A stretch of 14,615 bases of DNA from Vampirovibrionales bacterium (GTDB taxonomy: Bacteria > Cyanobacteriota > Vampirovibrionia > Vampirovibrionales > JAJTHC01): the NCBI GenBank assembly GCA_021299615.1, contig JAJTHC010000025.1, positions 1 through 14,615 of the forward strand, read 5' to 3'. Numbering within the stretch: the first letter of the stretch is position 1; every line of letters starts with the position of its first letter. Below are positions 6,534 to 13,836 of this stretch, piece by piece. The position numbers were made by a program, and so were the translations under genes. The notes below the pieces were generated by a model that saw only the letters and a list, made by a program, of their open reading frames with translations, made no database searches and had not been told where the DNA came from.

Positions 6534-7817
6534 TTAGTGAGGCAACCCTTCAAGGGGCTGAAACCTTAAGGTGACATGAGTGCCTTGCCCTAAGCTTGAT
6601 TCTACGTTAAATTGACCTTTGTGGGCTTCAATCAATTTAAAGGAATACGGCAAACCCAAGCCAAGCAACTGGTTAGGCTTGGTGGTGAAGAAGGGATCAA
6701 GCAAGGCGTCTTTCGCATCTTCTGAAAGCCCTTTGCCGTTGTCCACCACATGGATGGCGACATAATCTTTTTTATTATGAAGTTCAAGTCCTAAGTAAAG
6801 CTTAATTTCAACCGTTTCTTGAGAAGTCGTCGCTTCTAAGCTATTTTGCACCAAGGCCTTGATGATTCGCTTGAGTTCTTGAGCATCTGCCAAGATTTTG
6901 GGGACTTCAAGGGAACTGTCCACTTGTAAGTGAACGCCTTGGGGAATGAAGCCTTCTTTTTCCCATTCACGCACCCACGCTCGTAAGGAGATATTGAGGT
7001 TCACAGGGGCGAGTTTCAATAAAATGGGTTGGTTGAGCTTTTCAAGATTCTTAAATAAATTGTGAGCATTTTGGATGCTCGAATCCAAGTGCTTTAAGTG
7101 CCATTGTGATTGTTCCAGTTGAAGAGCAAACGCCAGTTGTTCTTCATAAGAAATGGGGGTGGATTCCTGCAAGCGTTTAAGCAAATTTTCTTGCTGATTT
7201 CTGAGCAAGTGTGTGTGTTGACTAATCGCAAACAAGTGCTTGAAAATATGCAAGGCAAAGGTGGTGATTTGCTTGGTAATGGCTGAAAACTTTTGTGAAC
7301 GTTGTAACTCTTCCAAACGCTGGGCTTCTTCAGGATCCAACTGCTTATGGCGACTAATATCGCTGGCGATGAGAACCCATACACGATTGCTCATACTCGC
7401 CCCTTCAACCGATTCCGAACGGATTGAAAAGCCAATGGTGCTTTCTTTATCGCCTTTAGGGAAATGAACTTTCAGGGATTCTCGCTCCACAGGCGGTGCA
7501 TCTACATCATCAGGAAAGCGAAGAATGCGGGCTTGAATAATTTGCTTCAATTCATTGAGATAAAACGGCAGTTCTTCAATACGTTCAATGCGATCCACAC
7601 GTTCTGTACTTTCTAAATCATCCAACCCAAAAAGGCTAGAACACGTGGCGTTATAAAATAAAATATGCCCCTTCGCATCAAAAATCATCATGGAAATAGG
7701 GAGGTTGTTAAATGCCGTAATTAAATCAAGTGGGTTTGCTTGAATATCAGTACTTCTATTTAAATACACAGAAAAGGTAGAAATAGAATGTTTTATGTTG
7801 TTAAAATCAAGTTTCAT
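6534..7817 (-). CDS. Soluble PAS-domain sensor histidine kinase
   Basis: A 427-residue NtrB-like kinase without membrane segments. A PAS domain occupies about 32-155 (LPISMMIFDAKGHILFYNATCSSLFG as its start, VWVLIASDISRHKQ as its end). A coiled region leads to the dimerisation helices, with a probable phospho-acceptor His190 in FALHIFKHLFAIS (187-199). The catalytic domain is complete: N box IIKALVQNSLEAT (318-330, Asn325), G1 DNGKG (359-363), F box DPFFTTK (374-380) and G2 GLGLPYS (386-392). The H-box is atypical: the residue after His is Ile instead of the acidic residue that normally acts as base, and the NP pair is missing. It lies 40 bp downstream of the sigma factor gene, probably co-transcribed, and 128 bp upstream of the receiver/HATPase gene, its only candidate partner here. 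Confidence 0.88.
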   Translation of the reverse strand: MKLDFNNIKHSISTFSVYLNRSTDIQANPLDLITAFNNLPISMMIFDAKGHILFYNATCSSLFGLDDLESTERVDRIERIEELPFYLNELKQIIQARILRFPDDVDAPPVERESLKVHFPKGDKESTIGFSIRSESVEGASMSNRVWVLIASDISRHKQLDPEEAQRLEELQRSQKFSAITKQITTFALHIFKHLFAISQHTHLLRNQQENLLKRLQESTPISYEEQLAFALQLEQSQWHLKHLDSSIQNAHNLFKNLEKLNQPILLKLAPVNLNISLRAWVREWEKEGFIPQGVHLQVDSSLEVPKILADAQELKRIIKALVQNSLEATTSQETVEIKLYLGLELHNKKDYVAIHVVDNGKGLSEDAKDALLDPFFTTKPNQLLGLGLPYSFKLIEAHKGQFNVESSLGQGTHVTLRFQPLEGLPH

Positions 7818-7857
7818 AAAAGGGTCTTCTTATAATCAAAAAGCTTAGGTAAATAGC

Positions 7858-8922
7858 TTAGGTGTCTAAATTAGTTAGCTTATAACGTAAACGCATAATG
7901 GCTTGGGCATGGAGTTGGCACACCCGAGATTCTGATATATTCAATAAATTACCAATTTCACTTAAGGTTAAATGTTCTTGGTAATAAAGGGCAATCAATA
8001 GTTTTTCACGTTCTGGCAACTGGTTAATGGCTTCGGCGAGGTGTTTTTGTATATCGCCTTCTTCAAGGGAACCATCTGGCGGGGTGGAATGTTTGTCAGC
8101 CACCGTGTCAATCAAGCTCATGTTGGAATCTTTGTCGGAACCGAGGGTTTCATCTAGCGAAAGCACCAAAACGGTCGATTCCGTCAACATGGTATGGTAA
8201 CGAGCCACGGTGACGCCTAAAGCCGTCGCCATTTCTTCATCGGTCGGCGTTCGCAACAAACGCTCTTCAAGCTCTTTCATGGTTTCCATCAATTTTTTAT
8301 TACGCTTACGCACCCCACGAGGCACCCAATCTTGCACACGCAATTGATCGATGACTTCCCCACGAATACGGTTGACCGCAAAGGTTTCAAACTTCCAGCC
8401 CCGTTCAGGTTCAAAGCGTTTAATGGCGTCCAACAAGCCCATGGTGCCGTAACTAATAATGTCGTCTTGACACACGCTATTGGGCAAGCTCAAGGGCAGA
8501 CGGTTGACGGTATGCTTCACCAAGTGTAAATAATGTAGAACCAATTTGTCTCGAATGCGTTTATTGGAACGATCCTTAGCGTATTTAATCCACAAATCGT
8601 GGATGAGTAACTCGGTTTCCGCCTTGGTTTTCGCCTTGTCTTTGACTTCTCTTTCTTGAGCCGCCACGCTTTGAGGCGTAGACACCATGAGGTAGCCCGC
8701 TTCTTTTTTCGCCTTGCCTGATGCCACGCCTTGAATGGTGGTAACTTCAGAAGCCGCTTTTGCTGATCCGCCTGCCATGACTGCCTTACGAATTGAGTCA
8801 GAACGAGGCACCACTGGTGAAGCAGGGGCTTCCACGGCAAGGGAGCTGTCTGAATCTGTAGAGAAAGCGTTTAGATTGGCGTCTTCAGATGAATGAGATG
8901 TCGTCAATGTGGTGGCTCCCAA
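7858..8922 (-). CDS. RNA polymerase sigma factor, FliA/WhiG (sigma-28) type
   Basis: A 354-residue sigma factor. Region 2 is at about 126-198 (LVKHTVNRLP, DDIISYGTMGLLDAIKRFEP, FAVNRIRGEVIDQLR), followed by DWVPRGVRKR, typical of FliA/WhiG rather than sigma-70. Region 3 spans about 205-265 with RTPTDEEMATALGV. Region 4 spans about 296-346, with LPEREKLLIALYYQEHLTLSEI and the recognition helix SESRVCQLHAQAIMRLR. In many bacteria this class drives late flagellar and chemotaxis genes. The N-terminal ~105 residues are a low-complexity Ser/Ala/Lys-rich extension absent from ordinary FliA. The longest frame starts with TTG at 8922, just after an in-frame stop, and has no Shine-Dalgarno sequence. 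The ATG of residue 49 has AAGG five bases upstream and may be the real start. It likely heads an operon with the kinase gene. Confidence 0.92.
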   Translation of the reverse strand: MGATTLTTSHSSEDANLNAFSTDSDSSLAVEAPASPVVPRSDSIRKAVMAGGSAKAASEVTTIQGVASGKAKKEAGYLMVSTPQSVAAQEREVKDKAKTKAETELLIHDLWIKYAKDRSNKRIRDKLVLHYLHLVKHTVNRLPLSLPNSVCQDDIISYGTMGLLDAIKRFEPERGWKFETFAVNRIRGEVIDQLRVQDWVPRGVRKRNKKLMETMKELEERLLRTPTDEEMATALGVTVARYHTMLTESTVLVLSLDETLGSDKDSNMSLIDTVADKHSTPPDGSLEEGDIQKHLAEAINQLPEREKLLIALYYQEHLTLSEIGNLLNISESRVCQLHAQAIMRLRYKLTNLDT

Positions 8923-8972
8923 TTTCGTTGGCTGTTTTTGTTATATCCAGTGAATATAAGGATATTACCTAT

Positions 8973-8978
8973 AGTATA
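8973..8978 (-). promoter_or_regulatory. Possible -10 element for the sigma factor operon
   Basis: On the minus strand TATACT lies about 50 bases upstream of the longest sigma reading frame, the same hexamer as in the ftsH promoter. No good -35 is seen at 16-18 nt, so an activator or alternative sigma may be needed, or the call may be wrong. Confidence 0.35.
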
Positions 8979-9035
8979 ACGAGTCTGAAGAAGACTTTCT
9001 TTAAAAAGAGTTTATCTTCATTCATGCGGTTGAAG

Positions 9036-9066
9036 AAAAAAAAGGGAGGGGAGCCTTTTAAAAGGT
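9036..9066 (-). terminator. Weak terminator after the efflux gene
   Basis: On the minus strand the palindrome CCTTTTAAAAGG (9054-9065), overlapping the stop codon, is followed by a C-rich stretch and eight T (the A-run at 9036-9043 on plus). The stem is short and the T-run is about ten bases away, so this is tentative. Confidence 0.3.
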
Positions 9067-10437
9067 GCTGACGGCTTTTCCCTGTTCCCAAGGGAGTTTA
9101 GGAATTAAAAGTTCCAAAGGAACCCCTGTTTCTTGTTCAAGGGAAGCCCACGCATACCAAGCTTCTTCTAAGTGTTCCAAGTATTCATGCCGAATTTCTT
9201 GAAAGGCTTGACGTGCCAAAATAACATCGGACAAACCCGCCTGATTCTTTCGATACGCTAAATCCACCAAACGCACAATTTCTTTCGATTGAGGGATTAA
9301 ATTGTTTCGATAGTTTTCCAAAAGTTGCTGTTGGGTAGAAATGGCTAAAATGACTTTTTGAATGGCGATTTCAATACTAAATTGAGTGGCCTGAATACGC
9401 TGTTCATTGACGATGATTTCCGCTTGGGCTTTGGCAATTTCCCCTTGTTGACGATTAAATATAGGTAACGGCAGATTTAAAGTGGCGTAGCCTCCCAAAA
9501 AGCTTTCTTTTTCAAAATTAGGCGTGTAAGGCGAAGTTGTTCTAACAAGCAAAATCCCCCCCCCTATTTCAGGATCAGGAATACGCTTTAGCTTGGCTGC
9601 TCTTAACTGCAAACGGCTTTGTTCTAAAGTTTGTATCGCCAATTTGAGTTCTTGCCTGTGCTTAAACCCTTCTTCGCTTAAGTCGTGAATCAACGTTCTT
9701 TGTTGTTCTAAGGGAAATTCATTCTTCCAATGGGGTACTTGTTCTAATAAATCTGGATTAATTTTGTTTAGAGGTAAAGCATCTGGGTTAAGTTCACCTA
9801 GGAGTTCTGCGATCTGTAAACGTTCTTTTTTCAATTCGCTGTTGCGTTCAATGCGTTCAGAATGAAAATCGGATCGTGTCAATTTTGCCTGCATTAAGTC
9901 CGAAGCGGGTGATTTGCCTTGTTTAACCAAGCCTTCAACGGCAACAATAAACGATTCAATTAAAGCAATCTGTTCTTCCAGCTGTTTTAACTCACAAAAG
10001 GTACCTAAATATTCTAGGTATACTAAACGTAAATTACTTCTAAGAAGCCATATGGCTTCTTGCAAGGCGGTTTTTTCTTTGTCTAATTCAGCTTTAGCCA
10101 CAAGTGTGCGAATCTTACGTTTAGGTCCCATTTCAATCGCTTGAGTAATACCCACACTACTAGGATTCCCTAAAACAGAAGTCATTCGCCCAAAGCCCCA
10201 GTATCCGCTAATTTCAGGGTTGGGTAAATAGCGTGCAATGGTAATATCTGCTTGGCTAATGTTTAGTTTTTTCTGAAGCATTTGAAGGTCATGGTTTTGA
10301 ACTAAGGCCCTTTGAAACAATGCTTCAAAACCAGTGGATGACTGATCTAACTCGTCCCCCATTGCCATAGGCGTAAGCGTTTGGATCAAGAACAAGAGAC
10401 TAAGAAAAAGATTCATTAAACATGGATTGAGTTTCAC
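9058..10437 (-). CDS. TolC/CzcC-type outer membrane efflux protein
   Basis: A 459-residue outer membrane channel subunit that trimerises and connects to an inner-membrane pump through a periplasmic adaptor. A signal peptide is evident (MNLFLSLLFLIQTLTPMAMG, residues 8-27), followed by long amphipathic alpha-helical hairpins (about 36-70, 108-215, 255-285, 330-400). The duplicated family layout shows as LPNPEISGYWGFG in the first half and RIPDPEIGGG...GYATLNLPLPIFNRQQGEIAKAQAE in the second; the latter is typical of CzcC/CusC-like heavy-metal RND outer membrane factors. The listed start is GTG (10437) with a poor Shine-Dalgarno sequence; the in-frame ATG at residue 8 would leave the signal peptide intact and is equally plausible. 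No adaptor or RND pump gene is adjacent, so it appears to be an orphan. The substrate is unknown. Confidence 0.9.
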   Translation of the reverse strand: MKLNPCLMNLFLSLLFLIQTLTPMAMGDELDQSSTGFEALFQRALVQNHDLQMLQKKLNISQADITIARYLPNPEISGYWGFGRMTSVLGNPSSVGITQAIEMGPKRKIRTLVAKAELDKEKTALQEAIWLLRSNLRLVYLEYLGTFCELKQLEEQIALIESFIVAVEGLVKQGKSPASDLMQAKLTRSDFHSERIERNSELKKERLQIAELLGELNPDALPLNKINPDLLEQVPHWKNEFPLEQQRTLIHDLSEEGFKHRQELKLAIQTLEQSRLQLRAAKLKRIPDPEIGGGILLVRTTSPYTPNFEKESFLGGYATLNLPLPIFNRQQGEIAKAQAEIIVNEQRIQATQFSIEIAIQKVILAISTQQQLLENYRNNLIPQSKEIVRLVDLAYRKNQAGLSDVILARQAFQEIRHEYLEHLEEAWYAWASLEQETGVPLELLIPKLPWEQGKAVSTF

Positions 10438-10527
10438 GAGAATGTCTCACTAAAGTTCAAACGATTGACAATCAGCCAAAACTACAGCGATCCATTCGAA
10501 ACCTTTCAAGATAAGAATTAAAATAGC

Positions 10528-10551
10528 TATAGTATTGTTTTAATAACTATA
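10528..10551. repeat. Dyad in the divergent efflux/lpd intergenic region
   Basis: TATAGTATT (10528-10536) and AATAACTATA (10542-10551) are nearly perfect inverted arms around GTTTT. It lies about 90 bases upstream of the efflux gene start and about 105 bases before the lpd -10. TATAGT/ACTATA can also serve as a -10-like element on either strand. It may be a regulator site for one of the divergent genes. Confidence 0.4.
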
Positions 10552-10652
10552 ACATAAGTAATGGGTTAAGTATCACGGGCTTGCAGAAGTCTCATACAAT
10601 TCAATCATATAGGTCTTTGATTATAGAGAATATGTTTTTCTTCTTTTTGAGA

Positions 10653-10658
10653 TATAAT
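10653..10658 (+). promoter_or_regulatory. -10 element for lpd
   Basis: A consensus TATAAT lies 31 bases before the chosen ATG at 10690. It overlaps the upstream in-frame ATG at 10657, so transcripts from it would begin after that ATG. No clear -35 is seen at 16-18 nt. Confidence 0.45.
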
Positions 10659-10689
10659 GAAAGCCGTTGTCGATGAAGGAAAGTCCATT

Positions 10690-12135
10690 ATGCTAGATTC
10701 AATCCCCCCTCATATCAAGTCGCTACTCATCATTGGCGCAGGCCCTGCTGGCTATATCACCGCCATTCGGCTGGCTCAACGAGGCTTTTCCGTCACGCTG
10801 GTAGAATCCACCCATGTGGGAGGCACCTGCCTCAACTGGGGATGCATCCCTTCAAAAGCCTTGATTCACGCCAGTAACGACTACTATAAAATCAAGTCAA
10901 AATCCTTGGCATCATTGGGTATTCAGGTGGGTGAGCTTGCCTTAGATTGGGCGACTTTGTCGGCTCATTTAGAGCAGGATGTCCAACAGTTACGAAATGG
11001 CATTGAAGCACGGCTGAAACGTCTCAAAGTCAATCTTGTCAAGGGAAACGCTCGTTTTATTTCGCCCACTTCCGTTGAAGTGCAAGACGCTGAAGGGAAA
11101 AGTAAAGTCCTGCAAGCCGATGCCTTTGTCATCGCCACAGGAGCCAAAACCCTCGTGCCTCAAGTCTTTCAAGGCTTAGATCCTCGTTTTTCGCTTTCAG
11201 TCAAAGAGATTTTCAGCATCCCTGAATTGCCGAAACGTCTAGGCATTGTCGGGGCTGGGGTGATTGGCTTAGAACTCGCTCAAGCCTTTCAGCGACTCGG
11301 GGTAGAAGTGCATGTACTGGACAGGTTGAGCGGTATTTTACCACAATACGATGCCAAATTGGTTGCCATTTTGCAAGACAAGCTAAAAAAAGAAGGCATC
11401 AGCTTCCATTTTAACGCCGATATTACCACGGCTGTGGTGGATGAAGCCCAGAATCACGTCACGCTTAAAATCACGTCCCTATTGAATCCTGAAGAGCAGC
11501 AAACCCTAGAAGTTGAACGACTGTTGATTGCACCTGGGCGGCGTGCGAATACGCAGGGCTTACGACTTGAAAACGCTGGTGTGGATCTGCATCCGCAATC
11601 GGGAGGGGTCATCATCAACGATGCCTTACAGAGCAATCAACCGCATATTTTCGCTATTGGCGATGTCACGCATGGGCATCCGCAACTCGCACATGTGGCG
11701 TCGCATCATGGGATTGTGCTGGCGGAAACGCTCGCAGGAAAGCAAAACGGCTTGGATGCTCTAACACAGATACCCGCCGTGGTCTATACGCAACCCGAAC
11801 TGGCTCGTGTGGGGCTTTCGTTGGAAGAAGCCACATCAAAAGGATACACCGCTAAAGTCACTCGTTTGCCCTTTGCCGCCCTGGGGCGTGCCACCATTGA
11901 CGGCGTAAGCGACGGACAAGCCCTCATTGTGGTGGATGATGCCACAGGGGCGATTTTGGGTGCCGAGATTTTAAGCCCCTATGCGGATGCCCTGATTTCA
12001 CAAATGCTACAAGCCATTGAGCTAGGAGCCACGGTGGAAGATGTGGCGTTGAGCGTGCATCCGCACCCGAGCTTGTCTGAAGCATGGTTGGAAGTGGCGG
12101 AACGTCACTTGGGGCATGGGATTCATATCGACTAA
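10690..12135 (+). CDS. lpd: Dihydrolipoyl dehydrogenase (E3)
   Basis: A 481-residue flavoprotein disulfide reductase that reoxidises dihydrolipoamide with NAD+, serving pyruvate or 2-oxoglutarate dehydrogenase or glycine cleavage. The FAD site GAGPAG (16-21) is followed by the redox-active disulfide GGTCLNWGCIPSK (Cys47 and Cys52). The NAD site is VGAGVIGLELAQAF. The second FAD motif is IFAIGDVT, and the C-terminal interface carries the catalytic pair in HPHPSLSE. All key residues are present. I chose the ATG at 10690 over that at 10657 because AAGGA (10676-10680) lies nine bases upstream and the TATAAT at 10653 overlaps the earlier ATG. No E1/E2 or gcv gene is next to it. Its stop codon overlaps the convergent exonuclease stop by four bases. 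Which complex it serves cannot be decided here. Confidence 0.95.
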   Translation: MLDSIPPHIKSLLIIGAGPAGYITAIRLAQRGFSVTLVESTHVGGTCLNWGCIPSKALIHASNDYYKIKSKSLASLGIQVGELALDWATLSAHLEQDVQQLRNGIEARLKRLKVNLVKGNARFISPTSVEVQDAEGKSKVLQADAFVIATGAKTLVPQVFQGLDPRFSLSVKEIFSIPELPKRLGIVGAGVIGLELAQAFQRLGVEVHVLDRLSGILPQYDAKLVAILQDKLKKEGISFHFNADITTAVVDEAQNHVTLKITSLLNPEEQQTLEVERLLIAPGRRANTQGLRLENAGVDLHPQSGGVIINDALQSNQPHIFAIGDVTHGHPQLAHVASHHGIVLAETLAGKQNGLDALTQIPAVVYTQPELARVGLSLEEATSKGYTAKVTRLPFAALGRATIDGVSDGQALIVVDDATGAILGAEILSPYADALISQMLQAIELGATVEDVALSVHPHPSLSEAWLEVAERHLGHGIHID

Positions 12136-13223
12136 TTTTGAGGCTTTTTTAGCTCGATGCTCCAGCTTTGTGAAATCGTTTTACGACTGGCGATCAAGGC
12201 TTGACGCACCTCATCACTAATCGTCGAACGATTGGGCTTTTGCGTAATAAGTTTGTCCACCAAACGCAAGTTCACACGGCTCACTTGAGGCAACAAATCA
12301 TGTTCCACAATCGTTTCCATTAACGCATTTGAATTGTAATCATATTGCCGACGCAAGTTAGCCGTCAAAATCTCGCCCCCTGTGGTGCGAATGGGGTGAC
12401 CGCCTTCCGCAAAATAAAGCTTGAAGACATCCTTCAAATCCGCCATTTCAGACTGCAAAGTCTGATGAGCCTTCTGTAAACGCAAGTAACGTTCCAGTAA
12501 ATAATCGATGTTCGTCAACTGACTATACTTCCACGCATGCTTTTGCAAGTAAAGCTTACGCAATTGCGGATACAATTGAGCCAATTGCATCGCATCATCC
12601 AAGGCACGATGTTCCACGTGCGGTTCGTAGCCAAACTTTCGAGCCAGCGAACTCAAGCCATGAGACGTTTCTTCAGGAAAGAGCGAATAATACAATTCTT
12701 GCGAACAAATGCGAGGGTTCAAAAATCGCTTGCCCAAATGCTTTTTGTACGCTTCGGTAATGAAACTATAATCAAAGACCACATTATGTGCCACATAGGG
12801 CAAATCGCCTACAAATTCAGCAAAGGCGGTTATCGCTTCTTCCACAGAAGGGGCGTCTTCCACCATTTCATCTGAAATGTGGTGGATTTTAAAGCTCGAA
12901 TGACGAATGGGAACCGCAGGCTTAATAAGCATTGAAAAAGTGGCGGTAATTTCGCCATTTTCAAGGCGAACGGCACCAATTTCAAGCAGGGATTCCGTTT
13001 TATGATCCAGCCCCGTGGTTTCCGTGTCCAGTACAATGACAGGACCTTCGTTCATAATCGCCTTAGGCGTAAACGGACGAGACCCATCAGCCGCTAAGTC
13101 CACCTGTTGAGACAGGGGAATCCATGAGCGATCCTTTATTTCAGGGACATCAGGGTTTTCGTTCTCATCATCTTCTTGTTCTTCAAGTTCAAGGATTTCA
13201 TCTTTATTCACAATTTCGGACAT
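12132..13223 (-). CDS. DEDDh 3'-5' exonuclease (DnaQ-like) with a unique C-terminal region
   Basis: A 363-residue protein. An acidic head (residues 8-30, LELEEQEDDENENPD) precedes the exonuclease domain (about 60-225): motif I VLDTETTGLD (Asp66, Glu68), motif II AHNVVFDYSF (Asp151) and motif III HRALDDA (His205, Asp210). This is the complete DEDDh set found in DnaQ/PolC proofreading and RNase T-like nucleases. Residues about 236-363 form an extra helical, basic region (GGEILTANLRRQYDYNSNALMETIVEHDLL and so on) that I do not recognise; it is neither a GIY-YIG nor a polymerase domain. I start at the ATG at 13223, which has AAGG eight bases upstream. A TTG at 13256 would overlap the flbD stop (TTGA) but lacks a ribosome binding site. 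It probably forms an operon with flbD, 29 bp apart. Substrate (DNA or RNA) is unknown. Confidence 0.85.
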   Translation of the reverse strand: MSEIVNKDEILELEEQEDDENENPDVPEIKDRSWIPLSQQVDLAADGSRPFTPKAIMNEGPVIVLDTETTGLDHKTESLLEIGAVRLENGEITATFSMLIKPAVPIRHSSFKIHHISDEMVEDAPSVEEAITAFAEFVGDLPYVAHNVVFDYSFITEAYKKHLGKRFLNPRICSQELYYSLFPEETSHGLSSLARKFGYEPHVEHRALDDAMQLAQLYPQLRKLYLQKHAWKYSQLTNIDYLLERYLRLQKAHQTLQSEMADLKDVFKLYFAEGGHPIRTTGGEILTANLRRQYDYNSNALMETIVEHDLLPQVSRVNLRLVDKLITQKPNRSTISDEVRQALIASRKTISQSWSIELKKPQN

Positions 13224-13252
13224 GGTTAATACCTTATAGGCTTCAAAACAGC

Positions 13253-13474
13253 TCAATCGTCGGAAGCATCATGGGCAAGAGGGAGCATCAAAGCGGTAAA
13301 ACAGGCACGTTTATAGGCTAAAAATGCTTCTTGAACAGCTTGAACCGACTCTTTCACGATCCATTTTTCCCCATTGCTGAGGCGAATCAAGGTATCAGGA
13401 CGAGCCTCAATCATCAGGATGTGATCAGGGTTTATCCAACAGGGTTGATCGTCTAGCAAGGTAAGGGGAATCAT
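13253..13474 (-). CDS. flbD: FlbD/SwrD-family flagellar protein
   Basis: A 73-residue protein matching the small FlbD family found in flagellar operons: it begins MIPLTLLDDQPCWINPDHI, continues with IEARPDTLIRLSNGEKWIVKESV, and has a short C-terminal helix (AVQEAFLAYKR). In Bacillus the homologue SwrD supports flagellar motor power; the exact role elsewhere is unclear. The length is normal, with a slightly long Ala/Leu/Asp tail. The ATG has a modest AGG upstream. Here it is not inside a flagellar gene cluster: it lies between a DEDDh exonuclease (downstream, same strand) and rpmJ-infA (upstream, same strand), with hairpins at 13537-13636 separating it from rpmJ. With the FliA-type sigma factor it supports a flagellated organism. 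Confidence 0.8.
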   Translation of the reverse strand: MIPLTLLDDQPCWINPDHILMIEARPDTLIRLSNGEKWIVKESVQAVQEAFLAYKRACFTALMLPLAHDASDD

Positions 13475-13536
13475 GTGAACCTAAGCTATTTTGCGACGAT
13501 GCCTCATTTCATAGGCAAGGTCTCTTTTGTAAATGT

Positions 13537-13590
13537 GAAGCCAAAATAAAGTAAACGAGTATATATCACTTTATTTTGGCTTCTGTTTTA
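13537..13590 (+). terminator. 16-bp perfect hairpin upstream of flbD
   Basis: GAAGCCAAAATAAAGT (13537-13552) is the exact reverse complement of 13568-13583, with a 15-nt loop. TGTTTTA follows on the plus strand. The plus strand has no gene to terminate here, while the two flanking genes are on the minus strand, where the trailing sequence is ACATTT. It may act as a bidirectional barrier or as a regulatory dyad in the flbD leader. Confidence 0.55.
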
Positions 13591-13600
13591 AGTCTAACAT

Positions 13601-13640
13601 AAAAAAGAGCCTACAAACAATTAAGGCAGACTCTTTCATA
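13601..13640 (-). terminator. Probable terminator of infA-rpmJ
   Basis: On the minus strand AAAGAG pairs with CTCTTT, with an inner CC/GG pair and a 4-nt bulge, followed by TTTTATG. It lies about 35 bases beyond the rpmJ stop codon. The long loop makes it moderate in strength, but the T-tract is good. Confidence 0.5.
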
Positions 13641-13671
13641 CATTTAAATAATTCAAAGTCTTTTGACGAAA

Positions 13672-13785
13672 CTACCCTTGACGTTGCTTGTGCTTCGGGT
13701 TTTCGCAAATCACAGCCACACGTCCACGACGGCGGATGACTTTACATTTGTCACAGATTTTTTTAACAGAACTACGTACTTTCAT
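13672..13785 (-). CDS. rpmJ: 50S ribosomal protein L36
   Basis: A 37-residue protein, MKVRSSVKKICDKCKVIRRR plus 17 more residues ending KHKQRQG. It has the zinc-ribbon ligands Cys11, Cys14, Cys27 and His32 of the zinc-binding form of L36 and the normal family length. The Shine-Dalgarno AAAGGA is seven bases before the ATG. It sits 51 bp downstream of infA, the usual order, but rpsM, rpsK and rpoA do not follow as they do in most bacteria. Confidence 0.96.
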   Translation of the reverse strand: MKVRSSVKKICDKCKVIRRRGRVAVICENPKHKQRQG

Positions 13786-13836
13786 ATTTGAATCCTTTTG
13801 GCTTGAGGGGGTAATACGAGATTAAAAAGGGCGTCC

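Noticed and set aside
12537..12875. 112-codon plus-strand frame inside the exonuclease
   Set aside because: Antisense shadow across the conserved nuclease motifs.
13224..13256. Longer exonuclease starting at TTG 13256, overlapping the flbD stop
   Set aside because: The TTGA overlap is tempting for coupling, but there is no SD, whereas the ATG at 13223 has AAGG at 8 nt.
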